NCBI RefSeq assembly: GCF_003718715.1
Contig: NZ_CP033465.1
Span: 2,666,001-2,730,000, forward strand
DNA: 64,000 nt
Direction of reading: 5' to 3'
Source: Clostridium sp. JN-1
GTDB taxonomy: Bacteria > Bacillota > Clostridia > Clostridiales > Clostridiaceae
Shown piece after piece: positions 17,918 to 27,219 of this stretch (the stretch's first letter is position 1; each line of letters opens with the position of its first letter). A program made the position numbers and the translations under genes. Below the pieces are notes generated by a model. The model saw only the letters and a list, made by a program, of their open reading frames with translations. It was not told the origin of the DNA and searched no databases.

Positions 17918-19363
17918 TTATTTATTCTTAGACTTTTCCCAAAGCTGATCCATTTGCTCTAGTGTCATATTTTTCATGTCAATGTTTCTAGATCTAGCAC
18001 TTGTTTCTATATATGCAAATCGATTAATAAATTTCTCTATAGTATAATTTAATGCAAATTCAGGGTCTATGTCAAGGAATCTGGCAACATTTACCGAAGC
18101 AAATATTAAATCACCTATTTCTTCTAATATTTTTGCCCTTTTTTCCCCCTTATATGCATCCTTTACCTCATAATATTCCTCTATTACTTTATCAAGTGCA
18201 TCTTCAACTTTATCCCAATCAAAGCCAACCTTAGCTGCCTTTTTCTGAACCTTTTCTGCTCTCATTAAAGCTGGAAGATTTTTAGGTACATGCTTCAATT
18301 CATCTGTATAACTTTTAAGTCCTTGTTCCTTTCTTTTAATTTTATCCCAATTATCAACAACTTGATCAGATGTATTGACACTAATACTTCCAAAAACATG
18401 AGGATGTCTATTTATCATTTTCATACATACAACTTTTAATACATCATTAATATTAAAAAATCCTTCTTCACTTCCAATTTGAGCATGAAAAATTATCTGA
18501 AACAAGACGTCTCCAAGTTCTTCAACAAGCTCATCATAATCTTTATCGTCTATAGCTTCTAAAACTTCATAACTTTCTTCTATCAAATATCTCTTTAGAC
18601 TTTCATGGGTTTGTTCTCTATCCCATGGGCATCCATTTTCTGACCTCAATACTTTTGTTATATTCAGCAAATCATAAAAATCTTTGACTTCGCTGACTCT
18701 TTTAGGAATGTATAGAGAAGTTAAGTAATCTATATCCTCCTGTCTATCCAATTCATAAAGTGGAATTTTTCTTATGCTTTCCTCACCTTTTACTCCTGCT
18801 GCTCTTATAAAATATATTTCTGTATCATCACCATAATACTCCATTAACGCAAGCTTAACTTCTGATGCTATAAGATTATCATATACTTGTGTTATTATAG
18901 TACCAACTCTTTTATCCAATACCTGTTTTCTTATATCAAATGCATCCATGACTTTGAGTCCTTCTATAGGGTCTATCTTTAAACTTTCAACTACTGCATC
19001 TATAAAGCTTACTGCTGGGAGTATATCTATATCAATAGACTTTTTATTACATAAATCAATTAACATATTGACAGATTTTTCAGCTATTAATGGATGTCCC
19101 GGCACTGCATAAACTACATCCTTAAAATTATCTTCTTTCTCTATTAGATCTTCTGCTATAGACTTATACACATCTTCAAATTTTTCCTCTTTTTCATATA
19201 TATTGTCGTAAGTTTCAAATTTTATACCATATTCTTTTAAATACTTTACAGTAGGATGCTTACTTGTTCTTAGGTATACTCTTTTTGAGTTCTTTAAAGT
19301 ATCTAACATACCTATTGTAATTGCTTCTTTTGATCCCGGTCCTAGTCCAACCACCCTTATCAT
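17918..19363 (-). CDS. mazG: MazG-family nucleotide pyrophosphohydrolase with tetrapyrrole methylase domain (YabN)
   Basis: Two-domain protein of 481 residues. Residues 1-220 form a tetrapyrrole/corrin methylase-like domain (MIRVVGLGPGSKEAITIG, VVYAVPGHPLIAEKS). Residues 225-481 hold tandem MazG domains with the signature ENGCPWDREQTHESLKRYL followed by EESYEVLEAID and EELGDVLFQIIFHAQ. MazG proteins hydrolyse NTPs to NMPs, cleaning aberrant nucleotides. The methylase half keeps the glycine loop but its substrate is unknown. Sits between spoVB and hup as in Bacillus yabN. Confidence 0.92.
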   Translation of the reverse strand: MIRVVGLGPGSKEAITIGMLDTLKNSKRVYLRTSKHPTVKYLKEYGIKFETYDNIYEKEEKFEDVYKSIAEDLIEKEDNFKDVVYAVPGHPLIAEKSVNMLIDLCNKKSIDIDILPAVSFIDAVVESLKIDPIEGLKVMDAFDIRKQVLDKRVGTIITQVYDNLIASEVKLALMEYYGDDTEIYFIRAAGVKGEESIRKIPLYELDRQEDIDYLTSLYIPKRVSEVKDFYDLLNITKVLRSENGCPWDREQTHESLKRYLIEESYEVLEAIDDKDYDELVEELGDVLFQIIFHAQIGSEEGFFNINDVLKVVCMKMINRHPHVFGSISVNTSDQVVDNWDKIKRKEQGLKSYTDELKHVPKNLPALMRAEKVQKKAAKVGFDWDKVEDALDKVIEEYYEVKDAYKGEKRAKILEEIGDLIFASVNVARFLDIDPEFALNYTIEKFINRFAYIETSARSRNIDMKNMTLEQMDQLWEKSKNK

Positions 19364-19411
19364 ATATATTCCTCTCCTTTTAATAAATCAAGTAAAATCT
19401 ATACATATGCT

Positions 19412-20962
19412 TTAAGCCTTGTATTTATTATGTCTTACGATTTTATTTTTTATATAATCATATTTAAATATTCCCATTGCAATTATGAGTACTAAATATA
19501 TAAATATACCCGATAGTATAGCCAAAAGGCATGCTAATCTGCTGCTCATGGTATAATTATAGACATTCATATAAATAATTACAACAGCTATTATCATTAA
19601 AATTGAAGCAAATAGGGGCTTTATAAAATGATCATTCCACTTTATAGAAATATTTAAGCTAGTCTTTAAAAGCCTCATATTAAGCATAGAAGCTATTATA
19701 TAACCTCCTATACTTCCAAGTACAGCTCCATATATATTTATTTCAGGTACTGCAACCAAAAACATAGTAATTACACTTTTAACTACACAACCAACAGCTA
19801 AGTTTAAAACAGGGGCAGCATACCTTCCAGTTCCCTGAAGTACAGCAGTTGATGTTTGAGCTAATACTATAAATGGAATTGAAATAGATGAGTATTGCAA
19901 AATTTTAAAGCCGTCAGATTGCCCGGGAAAAATTAAATTTAAAATAGGGTAGGCTAGATTATATAATCCTAAAAACGACGGTATTGCTATAACCATTGAA
20001 AGTTTAATTGCTATATCAACTTTATTTACAACTTCAGATCTCCTGTTTAGTATGTAAGCTTCCGCTATTATAGGGATTAACGACGAACACAGTGCTGCTG
20101 AGAGAGTTAAAGGTACATTTATCAAAATAAAAGCTTTACCAGTAAGCTGTCCATATAATATGGTAGCTTGTTTGTATGTAAATCCTGCTTGCAAAAGCTT
20201 TTGAGGCACAAGTACTGAGTCTATAACGCTCATTATACTGCTTACAGCTGCTCCAAGTGATACAGGTATAGCTATATATAATAACTTGCTTAAAACCTCA
20301 ACATCATCTTTAATTTTCCCAACATGGAACTCCCTTCTCACATGTGCATACTTTATTATAAGGTATGTACCGCCAAATATTCCCCCAGCTGCTGCTCCTA
20401 AAGCTGCACCTCCAGCTGAATATTCTATTCCCTTTGGAAGAAGTAAGTAGGCAAGTCCAACACCTACAACTACCCTTCCAATTTGCTCTATTACTTGTGA
20501 TACAGCAGTACAGGTCATGTTTTGCAGCCCCTGAAAGAATCCCCTAAAAGCACTCATTATAGAAATAAATATAGGTGCAACTGCTATTGATACCAATGAG
20601 TAATAAGACTTATTGTCCCACTTTAAAAAACTTATAATTGTTTTAGAAAAAGCAAGTAATAATCCAGTAAACCCAGCCCCCAATATAAACATCAGTATAA
20701 TAGCTTTTCTAAGGACTATGATGGCACCTTCATCATCACCTACTGCCTTCCTTTCAGAAACCATCTTAGAGACTGAAACTGGTATTCCTGAAGCTGCTGC
20801 AATAAAAAACATATAAAGTGGAAATGACATTTGATAGTATCCAACACCTTCATCTCCTATTAACATTTGCAGCGGCCATCTAAATAATAAACCAAGTAGC
20901 TTGGCTATAATTCCTGCTAACCCTAAAATAAAAGTGCCTTCTATAAGGGACTGTTTTTTCAT
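19412..20962 (-). CDS. spoVB: Stage V sporulation protein B, MATE/MurJ-type flippase
   Basis: Polytopic membrane protein of the MOP exporter superfamily needed for spore cortex synthesis; relatives move lipid-linked peptidoglycan precursors. The 516 residues contain about 14 hydrophobic helices, beginning KQSLIEGTFILGLAGIIAKL and including the conserved cytosolic SGIPVSVSKMVSERKAVG and FRGFFQGLQNMTCTAVSQVI. Placed between spoVT and mazG as in other clostridia. Strong GGAGGT before the ATG. Other paralogues of this family export polysaccharide, but the context favours SpoVB. Confidence 0.9.
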   Translation of the reverse strand: MKKQSLIEGTFILGLAGIIAKLLGLLFRWPLQMLIGDEGVGYYQMSFPLYMFFIAAASGIPVSVSKMVSERKAVGDDEGAIIVLRKAIILMFILGAGFTGLLLAFSKTIISFLKWDNKSYYSLVSIAVAPIFISIMSAFRGFFQGLQNMTCTAVSQVIEQIGRVVVGVGLAYLLLPKGIEYSAGGAALGAAAGGIFGGTYLIIKYAHVRREFHVGKIKDDVEVLSKLLYIAIPVSLGAAVSSIMSVIDSVLVPQKLLQAGFTYKQATILYGQLTGKAFILINVPLTLSAALCSSLIPIIAEAYILNRRSEVVNKVDIAIKLSMVIAIPSFLGLYNLAYPILNLIFPGQSDGFKILQYSSISIPFIVLAQTSTAVLQGTGRYAAPVLNLAVGCVVKSVITMFLVAVPEINIYGAVLGSIGGYIIASMLNMRLLKTSLNISIKWNDHFIKPLFASILMIIAVVIIYMNVYNYTMSSRLACLLAILSGIFIYLVLIIAMGIFKYDYIKNKIVRHNKYKA

Positions 20963-21134
20963 AAAATTACCTCCAATTATTTAGCTTCAACCATATTTAC
21001 AGTACAAAAACTTTAAATATTAAAAGATACTTAAACTTATCTATTTTAATAATTATTTTAACTTTGGAGGTATTATTACTATATGTACTTGAATATTTTT
21101 CTTAACTATGGCAAAACTCATTAATAACATTTAA

Positions 21135-21160
21135 AGTCCTGTACTTTAAAGTACAGGACT
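21135..21160 (-). terminator. Palindromic hairpin after spoVT
   Basis: Perfect 26-bp palindrome (arm AGTCCTGTACTTT) just past the spoVT stop. The following minus-strand sequence TTTAAATG has only a short T run, so it could be a terminator or an mRNA 3'-end stabiliser. Confidence 0.6.
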
Positions 21161-21165
21161 CCTTA

Positions 21166-21711
21166 CTACTCCATCTGTTTTCCTAAGAATGATGCAGCAG
21201 TTTCAGCTAACTTGATTTGTACATCACCAAACTTTGCATCTTCTTCCTTACTTGCTATTATCACAGCTCCAATAACATCACCTTCTGTTATTATAGGTGC
21301 AATAACCTGAGCTGTATATTTTCCCTCTGCTTCTTCATCATCATACAGGGCTATTGTCTTTTCTTGATCTAAATTTACACTTTTTCTTTCTTCTATTGTT
21401 TTTTCAATATCACTGCTTATTTTCTTTTCTAAATATTCTTTTTTAGTACCCCCACTTAGTGATATAATACTATCTTTATCACATATCATAACTATATCTC
21501 CTATAACTTGCTGCAGTGATTCTGTATATCCTTTTGAAAAATCACTTAATTCACCAATTGGGGAATACTTCTTTAAAATAACTCCTCCTTCTCTATCTGT
21601 AAAAATTTCAAGTGGATCCCCTTCTCTTATTCTAAGAGTTCTCCTTATTTCTTTTGGTATTACAACCCTTCCTAAATCGTCTATACGTCTAACAATGCCT
21701 GTTGCTTTCAT
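21166..21711 (-). CDS. spoVT: Stage V sporulation protein T, AbrB-type regulator
   Basis: Forespore transcription factor that tunes sigma-G-dependent genes. 181 residues: an N-terminal AbrB/MazE swapped-hairpin DNA-binding domain (GIVRRIDDLGRVVIPKEIRR, residues 4-50) and a C-terminal GAF-like domain (60-178) with QVIGDIVMICDKDSI and APIITEGDVIGAVIIASK. Length and order match Bacillus SpoVT. Upstream of spoVB on the same strand, about 200 nt apart. Confidence 0.95.
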   Translation of the reverse strand: MKATGIVRRIDDLGRVVIPKEIRRTLRIREGDPLEIFTDREGGVILKKYSPIGELSDFSKGYTESLQQVIGDIVMICDKDSIISLSGGTKKEYLEKKISSDIEKTIEERKSVNLDQEKTIALYDDEEAEGKYTAQVIAPIITEGDVIGAVIIASKEEDAKFGDVQIKLAETAASFLGKQME

Positions 21712-21818
21712 TACTCGTATACCTCCTTTAAGTAAACATAATTATAATAAACTCTTAATGTTAATATTATTTTTCTAAATATGAAATTTTATACACAATT
21801 GCTATTTAAATTAATAAA

Positions 21819-21851
21819 ATAATCCACAATGTGTTTACCATTGTGGATTAT
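21819..21851 (-). terminator. Rho-independent terminator after the prsA-like gene
   Basis: Perfect 13-bp stem with arms ATAATCCACAATG and CATTGTGGATTAT; on the minus strand TTTTATT follows. It sits immediately after the foldase stop. Confidence 0.85.
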
Positions 21852-21856
21852 TTATA

Positions 21857-22879
21857 TTATGCTAAATTCTTTTCGTATTTAGTTATCTTTGCTGCCTTCT
21901 GCCATTCGCCTAATTTTTGTTTAAATGTATTTTGCTTTTGCTCGTCTTCAAGTTCTTTTCTTATTTGTTCTTTTACAGTACTAAGTGACTTAGCAGGATA
22001 TTCTTGTTTTTCTACACACTTTATTATGTGATATCCATATTGTGTTTTAACAGGATCTGATACTTGACCACTCTTTAACTTTATTGCAGCAGCCATAAAA
22101 TCAGGATCCATTCCTGAATCAACGTAATTTACAAATCCTAAGTCTCCACCCTTATCTTTAGATCCTGGATCCTGCGACACTTCTTTTGCAACTTTCGCAA
22201 AATCTTCACCTTTATCAAGTCTAGCTTTTACTTTTTTAGCGTCATCTTCTGTTTTAACTAAAATATGTTCAAGATGTGTTTTATCAGGTTTTTCAGTATA
22301 CTTATATTGGTTAGCTTTATAATAATCTTCTACTTTTTTATCATCAATTTTAATATTCTTAGTTACACTATTGCTTAAATTTTTATATATTTCTTGAGTC
22401 CTTATTTGATCATAAAATAAGTTACTTAAAGTCTGTTCTGACATATTTTGCTGCTTTAAAACTTCCTGAAACTTAGCTTCATCTCCACCAAATTGCTGCT
22501 TTTTCAAAGTGTCCATTTGTGTTTTAACTTCCGATTTTAACTTTGAATCACTTGGCATAAGATTCATTTCCTTTGCCTTCTGTTCCATAACTTTTTTAGT
22601 TATCATTAAATCAAGTGCTTGTGCTCTTTGAGTTTTAAGAGCACTTTGAGCTTCATCATTTTTAGCATAATTCTCTCCATACTGCTGCTTTACTTGCTCT
22701 ATAACCTGAAGCATAGCCGGACTTTTATCTAAATCACCTCTGGTAATCTTTTCATCATTTACTTTTGCAACAACACTTTTATTTATAGCCTCAGGAGTCT
22801 TTGCTATCATACTGCATCCAACGGTTGAAAATGAAAATATGGATATAGCGGCTATACTTATTAACTTCTTTATATTCAT
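21857..22879 (-). CDS. prsA: Peptidyl-prolyl cis/trans isomerase lipoprotein, PrsA/SurA type
   Basis: Extracytoplasmic foldase that helps secreted proteins fold. 340 residues with a lipoprotein signal (lipobox STVGC, lipid-attached Cys22), an N-terminal SurA-like helical region (EKITRGDLDKSPAMLQVIEQ), and a parvulin-type rotamase domain (about 195-290: HLEHILVKTEDDAKKVKARL, FAKVAKEVSQDPGSKDKGGD, DPVKTQYGYHIIK). Adjacent to mfd, as in several clostridia. Calling it prsA rests on domain content rather than on a traced orthologue. Confidence 0.88.
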   Translation of the reverse strand: MNIKKLISIAAISIFSFSTVGCSMIAKTPEAINKSVVAKVNDEKITRGDLDKSPAMLQVIEQVKQQYGENYAKNDEAQSALKTQRAQALDLMITKKVMEQKAKEMNLMPSDSKLKSEVKTQMDTLKKQQFGGDEAKFQEVLKQQNMSEQTLSNLFYDQIRTQEIYKNLSNSVTKNIKIDDKKVEDYYKANQYKYTEKPDKTHLEHILVKTEDDAKKVKARLDKGEDFAKVAKEVSQDPGSKDKGGDLGFVNYVDSGMDPDFMAAAIKLKSGQVSDPVKTQYGYHIIKCVEKQEYPAKSLSTVKEQIRKELEDEQKQNTFKQKLGEWQKAAKITKYEKNLA

Positions 22880-22958
22880 AACAGTTTATTCCTCCACTCT
22901 AATTTAATCTTTTAAAAACATAAACTAATTTTAACATAAAACTTATTTTACTACAAAA

Positions 22959-25900
22959 TTATTTTTGCTCATGAATATTGAGCATGTATTCAACAATCTC
23001 TCTAACTTTTAAAATTAAATCTGACCTTTTTATATTCTTAATCTTGTAACCAATTCCAGGGTTACCAAGCATTTTTATGCTTATGCTTTTGGAATAAGTT
23101 TTTAGCAGTCCATTTATCACATTATTATCTATTCTACTTTGACTTTCAAATAAGAATAGTACTTCACCACCTTTTTCTTTGATTTCCTTTATGCCCAAAT
23201 TTTTACCCATACTTCTTATGTAAGATATGTTTATAAGGTTATTTATCGAAGCAGGAATTCTCGAAAATCTATCTTCCAATTCCTGCTCAATATCTTTCAT
23301 ATCATCATAGGAATTAATCGCCGCAATTTTCTTATAAACTTCTATCTTCTGCATTTCATCTTTTATATAATCAGATGGTATATATGCATCAACCTTTAAT
23401 TCAACAGTAGTTTCCACAGGTTCCTTATCTATTTCACCTTTTACGACTTTTATAGTATCTTCAAGCATTCTACAGTACAAGTCGTACCCAATAGCAGCCA
23501 TATGACCATGCTGTGAAGCACCCATCATATTACCTGCCCCCCTTATTTCAAGATCTTTTAGTGCAATTTTAAAACCTGAACCAAGTTCTGTAAAATCTTT
23601 TATAGCTTTAAGTCTCTTTTCAGCTATCTCTGTAAGCACCTTATCTTTTCTGTAAGTGAGGTAGCAATAAGCCATTCTATTTGTTCTGCCAACTCTACCT
23701 CTAAGTTGATATAACTGCGATAGTCCCATCTTATCAGCATCATATATTATCATCGTATTTACATTTTGAATATCCATTCCGGTTTCTATTATAGTTGTAG
23801 TTACAAGTATGTTATACTCATTTTTCATAAATTGAGATATAATATTTTCTAATTCTCTTTCTTGCATCTGCCCGTGTGCTATTGCTATCTTAGCTTCCGG
23901 AACTAATTTGGCTACATACGAAGCAACTTTCTTTATATTTTCAACCCTATTATAAACAAAATATACCTGTCCGTCTCTTCCCAGTTCTCTCAAAATTGCA
24001 TCTCTTATCAATTGATCATTGTATTCAACAACATACGTTTGAATAGGATATCGTTCCTCTGGAGGAGTCTCTATAATACTTATATCCCTAACACCAACTA
24101 ATGACATGTGTAAAGTTCTTGGTATAGGTGTTGCACTTAAAGTTAAAACGTCAACATTTTTTCTTAACTTCTTTATCTTTTCCTTATGTGTTACACCAAA
24201 TCGCTGTTCTTCATCAACTATCAAAAGTCCTAAATCCTTAAATTCAACGTCTTTTTGAAGTATTCTGTGAGTTCCTATTATTATATCTACTCCACCTTCT
24301 TTTAATGTCTTGATGCTATTTCTTTGCTGAGATGGAGTTTTAAATCTGCTTATCATATCTATCCTTATAGGAAAATCAGAAAATCTTTTAATAAAATTAT
24401 TATAATGCTGCTGTGCAAGTATAGTAGTTGGGACTAAAAATGCTACTTGCTTTCCCTCCATAACCGCCTTAAAAGCTGCCCTCACAGCAACTTCGGTTTT
24501 ACCGTATCCTACATCACCACATAAGAGCCTATCCATTGGTTTATCAGATTCCATATCTCCCTTTATTTCACTAATTGCTGTAAGTTGATCTGGTGTTTCA
24601 TCATATGGAAACTCATCTTCAAATTGTTTTTGCCATACAGTATCCTTTGAGAATTTATATCCCTTTACAGTTGATCTAACAGCATAGAGTTTAACTAAGT
24701 CTTCCGCTATTTCTTCTATAGATTTCTTAACCTTTCTCTTTGCCTTAGCCCATTCAGATCCTCCAAGTTTATTTATCTTAGGAGCTTTTCCTTCTGATCC
24801 TATATACTTTTGTACTAAATCCAATTGTTCTACAGGTACATATAACTTATCTTCTGAATCATACATAAGCTCTAGATAATCTTTCTTATGCCCCTGCAGC
24901 TCTAATTGCTGTATTCCCTTATATACTCCTATACCATGGTTTACATGAACTACGTAATCACCAGGTTTAAGTTCTGTAAAACTCTTTATTTTACTTACAC
25001 CTTTTTTAATAGGTTTGCTGCGAGTTTTTCTCTTAGCTTCCCCAAATACTTCTTTATCTGATATAACTGACAATTTCAACTCAGGATACTCAAATCCATT
25101 TAACTGACTTCCAAAAGTTATTACAACTTCACCCGGCTCAATATCATGTATTACATCTTTATATGTACTATTTATATCATTTTCTCTTAAACTATCAACA
25201 AGTCTTTCTCCCCTTGGTCTTGTACCTGCAAATATAACAATTTTATAATTTTTATCCTTTTTTTCTTTTATGTCCTTTATCAGTAAACTCATTTTGCCGT
25301 GATAATTATTTAATGTTATTTGAGATATATTTAGTATTGTTTCAGGCTTTAACACTTTTCTAGACTTGGATATTGAATCCAAAGTTATAATCTGTTTTTT
25401 TTCTAATACCTCAAGTATATAATTTTTATCTAACAAAAGCTTACTTTGTTTTGACAAAACATTACCTTGCTCTAAAAAGTGCTTATAATTTTCTTCAAAT
25501 TCATAATATACACTTTCTAACTTTCCTACACACCTTTGTACATCATCTATTATAATAAAATAATTTTTAATGTAATCAAAAAATGACGAAGTACTATCAT
25601 AGAAATATGGAAGGAAACTATCAATATTTTCAAAACTCCAATTTTCCTTTAGCAATTCCAAATTTCTATTCATGACATTACTTATATTTTCTAAAGCTGA
25701 TTTTTTGTTATTAGACTTTAGCTTTTTAACTGCAAACTTCAAGTCGCTTTCTATTCCAGTATATCCTTTCTTTATGAGATCTTCATTTAATATCATTTCC
25801 TTTGCTGGAAATACCTCTATGTTGTAAACTTTCTCAATACTTCTTTGAGATTCCAAGTTTATATTCCTTATAGAATCTACTTCATCTCCAAATAACTCCA

Positions 25901-26480
25901 TCCTATAAGCTTCAGCAGAAGTAGGACAATAAATATCCATTATTCCGCCTCTTATAGAAAATTGCCCTTTACCATCAACTAGTTCAACTCTTTCATATCC
26001 ACATTGTATAAGTTTTTGGCTGAGTTTTTCAAGGTCAATTGTATCCCCAACTTTAATATTGAATGTGTAATTCTTATAGAGTTCAACTGGAATATATGCT
26101 GAAGCTAAAGCTTCTATACAAGTTACTATTATTTTCTTATCATCTTCAAGTATATGTTTAATTATCTTTAGTCTTTCCCATCTCAAGTCTCCAGATATAG
26201 CATCTATATTATAAAATACTACTTCTTTTGTAGGTAAGTAACATACATTAGGCACATAAGTTGACAAATCTTCATATAATTTTCTAGCTTCAACATTACT
26301 ATGTGTAAGTATTAAAATAGGCTTGTCTATCTCATCATACACTCCATCTATTATATAACTTCTACCAGATTCTGAAGTACCATATATACTTATTGGGAAA
26401 TTACCTTTTTCTAAACTATCTATTAAAATTTTAAAATTTCTACTATTAATTAAAGGCTTTAAAAGTCCTTGTAGTCTCAT
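22959..26480 (-). CDS. mfd: Transcription-repair coupling factor Mfd
   Basis: Removes RNA polymerase stalled at DNA lesions and recruits UvrA. 1173 residues from ATG 26480. Order seen: UvrB-like N-terminal domain (IYGTSESGRSYIIDGVY, then QFSIRGGIMDIYCPTSAEAY), RNA polymerase interaction domain (PGDYVVHVNHGIGVYKGIQQ), RecG-like translocase with Walker A LLCGDVGYGKTEVA, DEEQ box, TATPIPRTLHMSL and QLRGRVGRTNRMAYC, then the TRCF C-terminal domain. ATG 26480 is 9 nt after GGTGG; the TTG at 26489 is not needed. Lies 42 nt after pth. Confidence 0.97.
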   Translation of the reverse strand: MRLQGLLKPLINSRNFKILIDSLEKGNFPISIYGTSESGRSYIIDGVYDEIDKPILILTHSNVEARKLYEDLSTYVPNVCYLPTKEVVFYNIDAISGDLRWERLKIIKHILEDDKKIIVTCIEALASAYIPVELYKNYTFNIKVGDTIDLEKLSQKLIQCGYERVELVDGKGQFSIRGGIMDIYCPTSAEAYRMELFGDEVDSIRNINLESQRSIEKVYNIEVFPAKEMILNEDLIKKGYTGIESDLKFAVKKLKSNNKKSALENISNVMNRNLELLKENWSFENIDSFLPYFYDSTSSFFDYIKNYFIIIDDVQRCVGKLESVYYEFEENYKHFLEQGNVLSKQSKLLLDKNYILEVLEKKQIITLDSISKSRKVLKPETILNISQITLNNYHGKMSLLIKDIKEKKDKNYKIVIFAGTRPRGERLVDSLRENDINSTYKDVIHDIEPGEVVITFGSQLNGFEYPELKLSVISDKEVFGEAKRKTRSKPIKKGVSKIKSFTELKPGDYVVHVNHGIGVYKGIQQLELQGHKKDYLELMYDSEDKLYVPVEQLDLVQKYIGSEGKAPKINKLGGSEWAKAKRKVKKSIEEIAEDLVKLYAVRSTVKGYKFSKDTVWQKQFEDEFPYDETPDQLTAISEIKGDMESDKPMDRLLCGDVGYGKTEVAVRAAFKAVMEGKQVAFLVPTTILAQQHYNNFIKRFSDFPIRIDMISRFKTPSQQRNSIKTLKEGGVDIIIGTHRILQKDVEFKDLGLLIVDEEQRFGVTHKEKIKKLRKNVDVLTLSATPIPRTLHMSLVGVRDISIIETPPEERYPIQTYVVEYNDQLIRDAILRELGRDGQVYFVYNRVENIKKVASYVAKLVPEAKIAIAHGQMQERELENIISQFMKNEYNILVTTTIIETGMDIQNVNTMIIYDADKMGLSQLYQLRGRVGRTNRMAYCYLTYRKDKVLTEIAEKRLKAIKDFTELGSGFKIALKDLEIRGAGNMMGASQHGHMAAIGYDLYCRMLEDTIKVVKGEIDKEPVETTVELKVDAYIPSDYIKDEMQKIEVYKKIAAINSYDDMKDIEQELEDRFSRIPASINNLINISYIRSMGKNLGIKEIKEKGGEVLFLFESQSRIDNNVINGLLKTYSKSISIKMLGNPGIGYKIKNIKRSDLILKVREIVEYMLNIHEQK

Positions 26481-26522
26481 TGTAACCAACCACCCTATAA
26501 AATTATCAAAACTTAAACAAAT

Positions 26523-27086
26523 TTACATTGTAATTCCATTAAACTTGTTCATAGCTTCGTCTGCGCCTGATTTAATTAAGCATTCTACTGCATCTACTGC
26601 TAGATCAAATACCTTTTCTAATCTTTCTCTATCATCTTTTGAAAACCTTCCCAAGACATGAGAAACCAAGTCTTGTTTAGGCTGTCCTATTCCTATTCTA
26701 ATTCTAGGAAATACTTCAGTATTTAAATTGTATATTATATTTTTTATTCCATTATGTCCACCTGCACTCCCATGATTTCTTATTCTCATTCTTCCTATAT
26801 CTAAATCTATATCGTCATATACTATAATTATATTTTGGCTGCTAATTTTGTAAAAGTTAACTGCTTCTATAACACTTTCACCACTTAAATTCATATAGGT
26901 ACTTGGCTTTAACAAAATAACCTTTTCGTTACCAACCCTACCTTCACCATACATCCCTTTAAATTTTTCCCTATTAATTGATATATTATACCTCTTACTT
27001 ATTAAATCTATAACATCAAATCCAACATTATGCCTCGTATGTGAATATTGACTGCCTATGTTACCTAATCCAACTATTAAAAACAT
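26523..27086 (-). CDS. pth: Peptidyl-tRNA hydrolase
   Basis: Hydrolyses peptidyl-tRNA that has dropped off ribosomes, recycling tRNA. 187 residues from ATG 27086: [20 protein letters not shown] contains the conserved Asn and catalytic His of the T-R-H-N-V-G-F motif, and [16 protein letters not shown] and RIRIGIGQP follow. GGAG lies 7 nt before ATG 27086; an upstream TTG (27101) lies in the ribosome binding site. Precedes mfd, the conserved pth-mfd pair. Confidence 0.96.
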   Translation of the reverse strand: MFLIVGLGNIGSQYSHTRHNVGFDVIDLISKRYNISINREKFKGMYGEGRVGNEKVILLKPSTYMNLSGESVIEAVNFYKISSQNIIIVYDDIDLDIGRMRIRNHGSAGGHNGIKNIIYNLNTEVFPRIRIGIGQPKQDLVSHVLGRFSKDDRERLEKVFDLAVDAVECLIKSGADEAMNKFNGITM

Positions 27087-27150
27087 TTTTTCACTCCTCA
27101 ATCTATGACACTATAAAATTTATAAATCAAACTTAATTTATGCAGCATAA

Positions 27151-27200
27151 TGTGTTGGTAGCTACTTAAAAATAATTATACTTTAAGAACTATCAACACA
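27151..27200. other. Imperfect inverted repeat between htrA and pth
   Basis: Outer arms TGTGTTGGTAG and CTATCAACACA (11 bp with one G-T pair) and an inner CTTAAA/TTTAAG stem enclose an A/T loop. No T run follows on either strand, so it is more likely an mRNA processing or stabilising hairpin than a terminator. Confidence 0.5.
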
Positions 27201-27219
27201 TATATAAAAATTGATTTTA

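Noticed and set aside
17918-19363. Frameshift or fusion artefact in the two-domain MazG gene
   Set aside because: The methylase-MazG fusion is the normal architecture of YabN-type proteins in Firmicutes.
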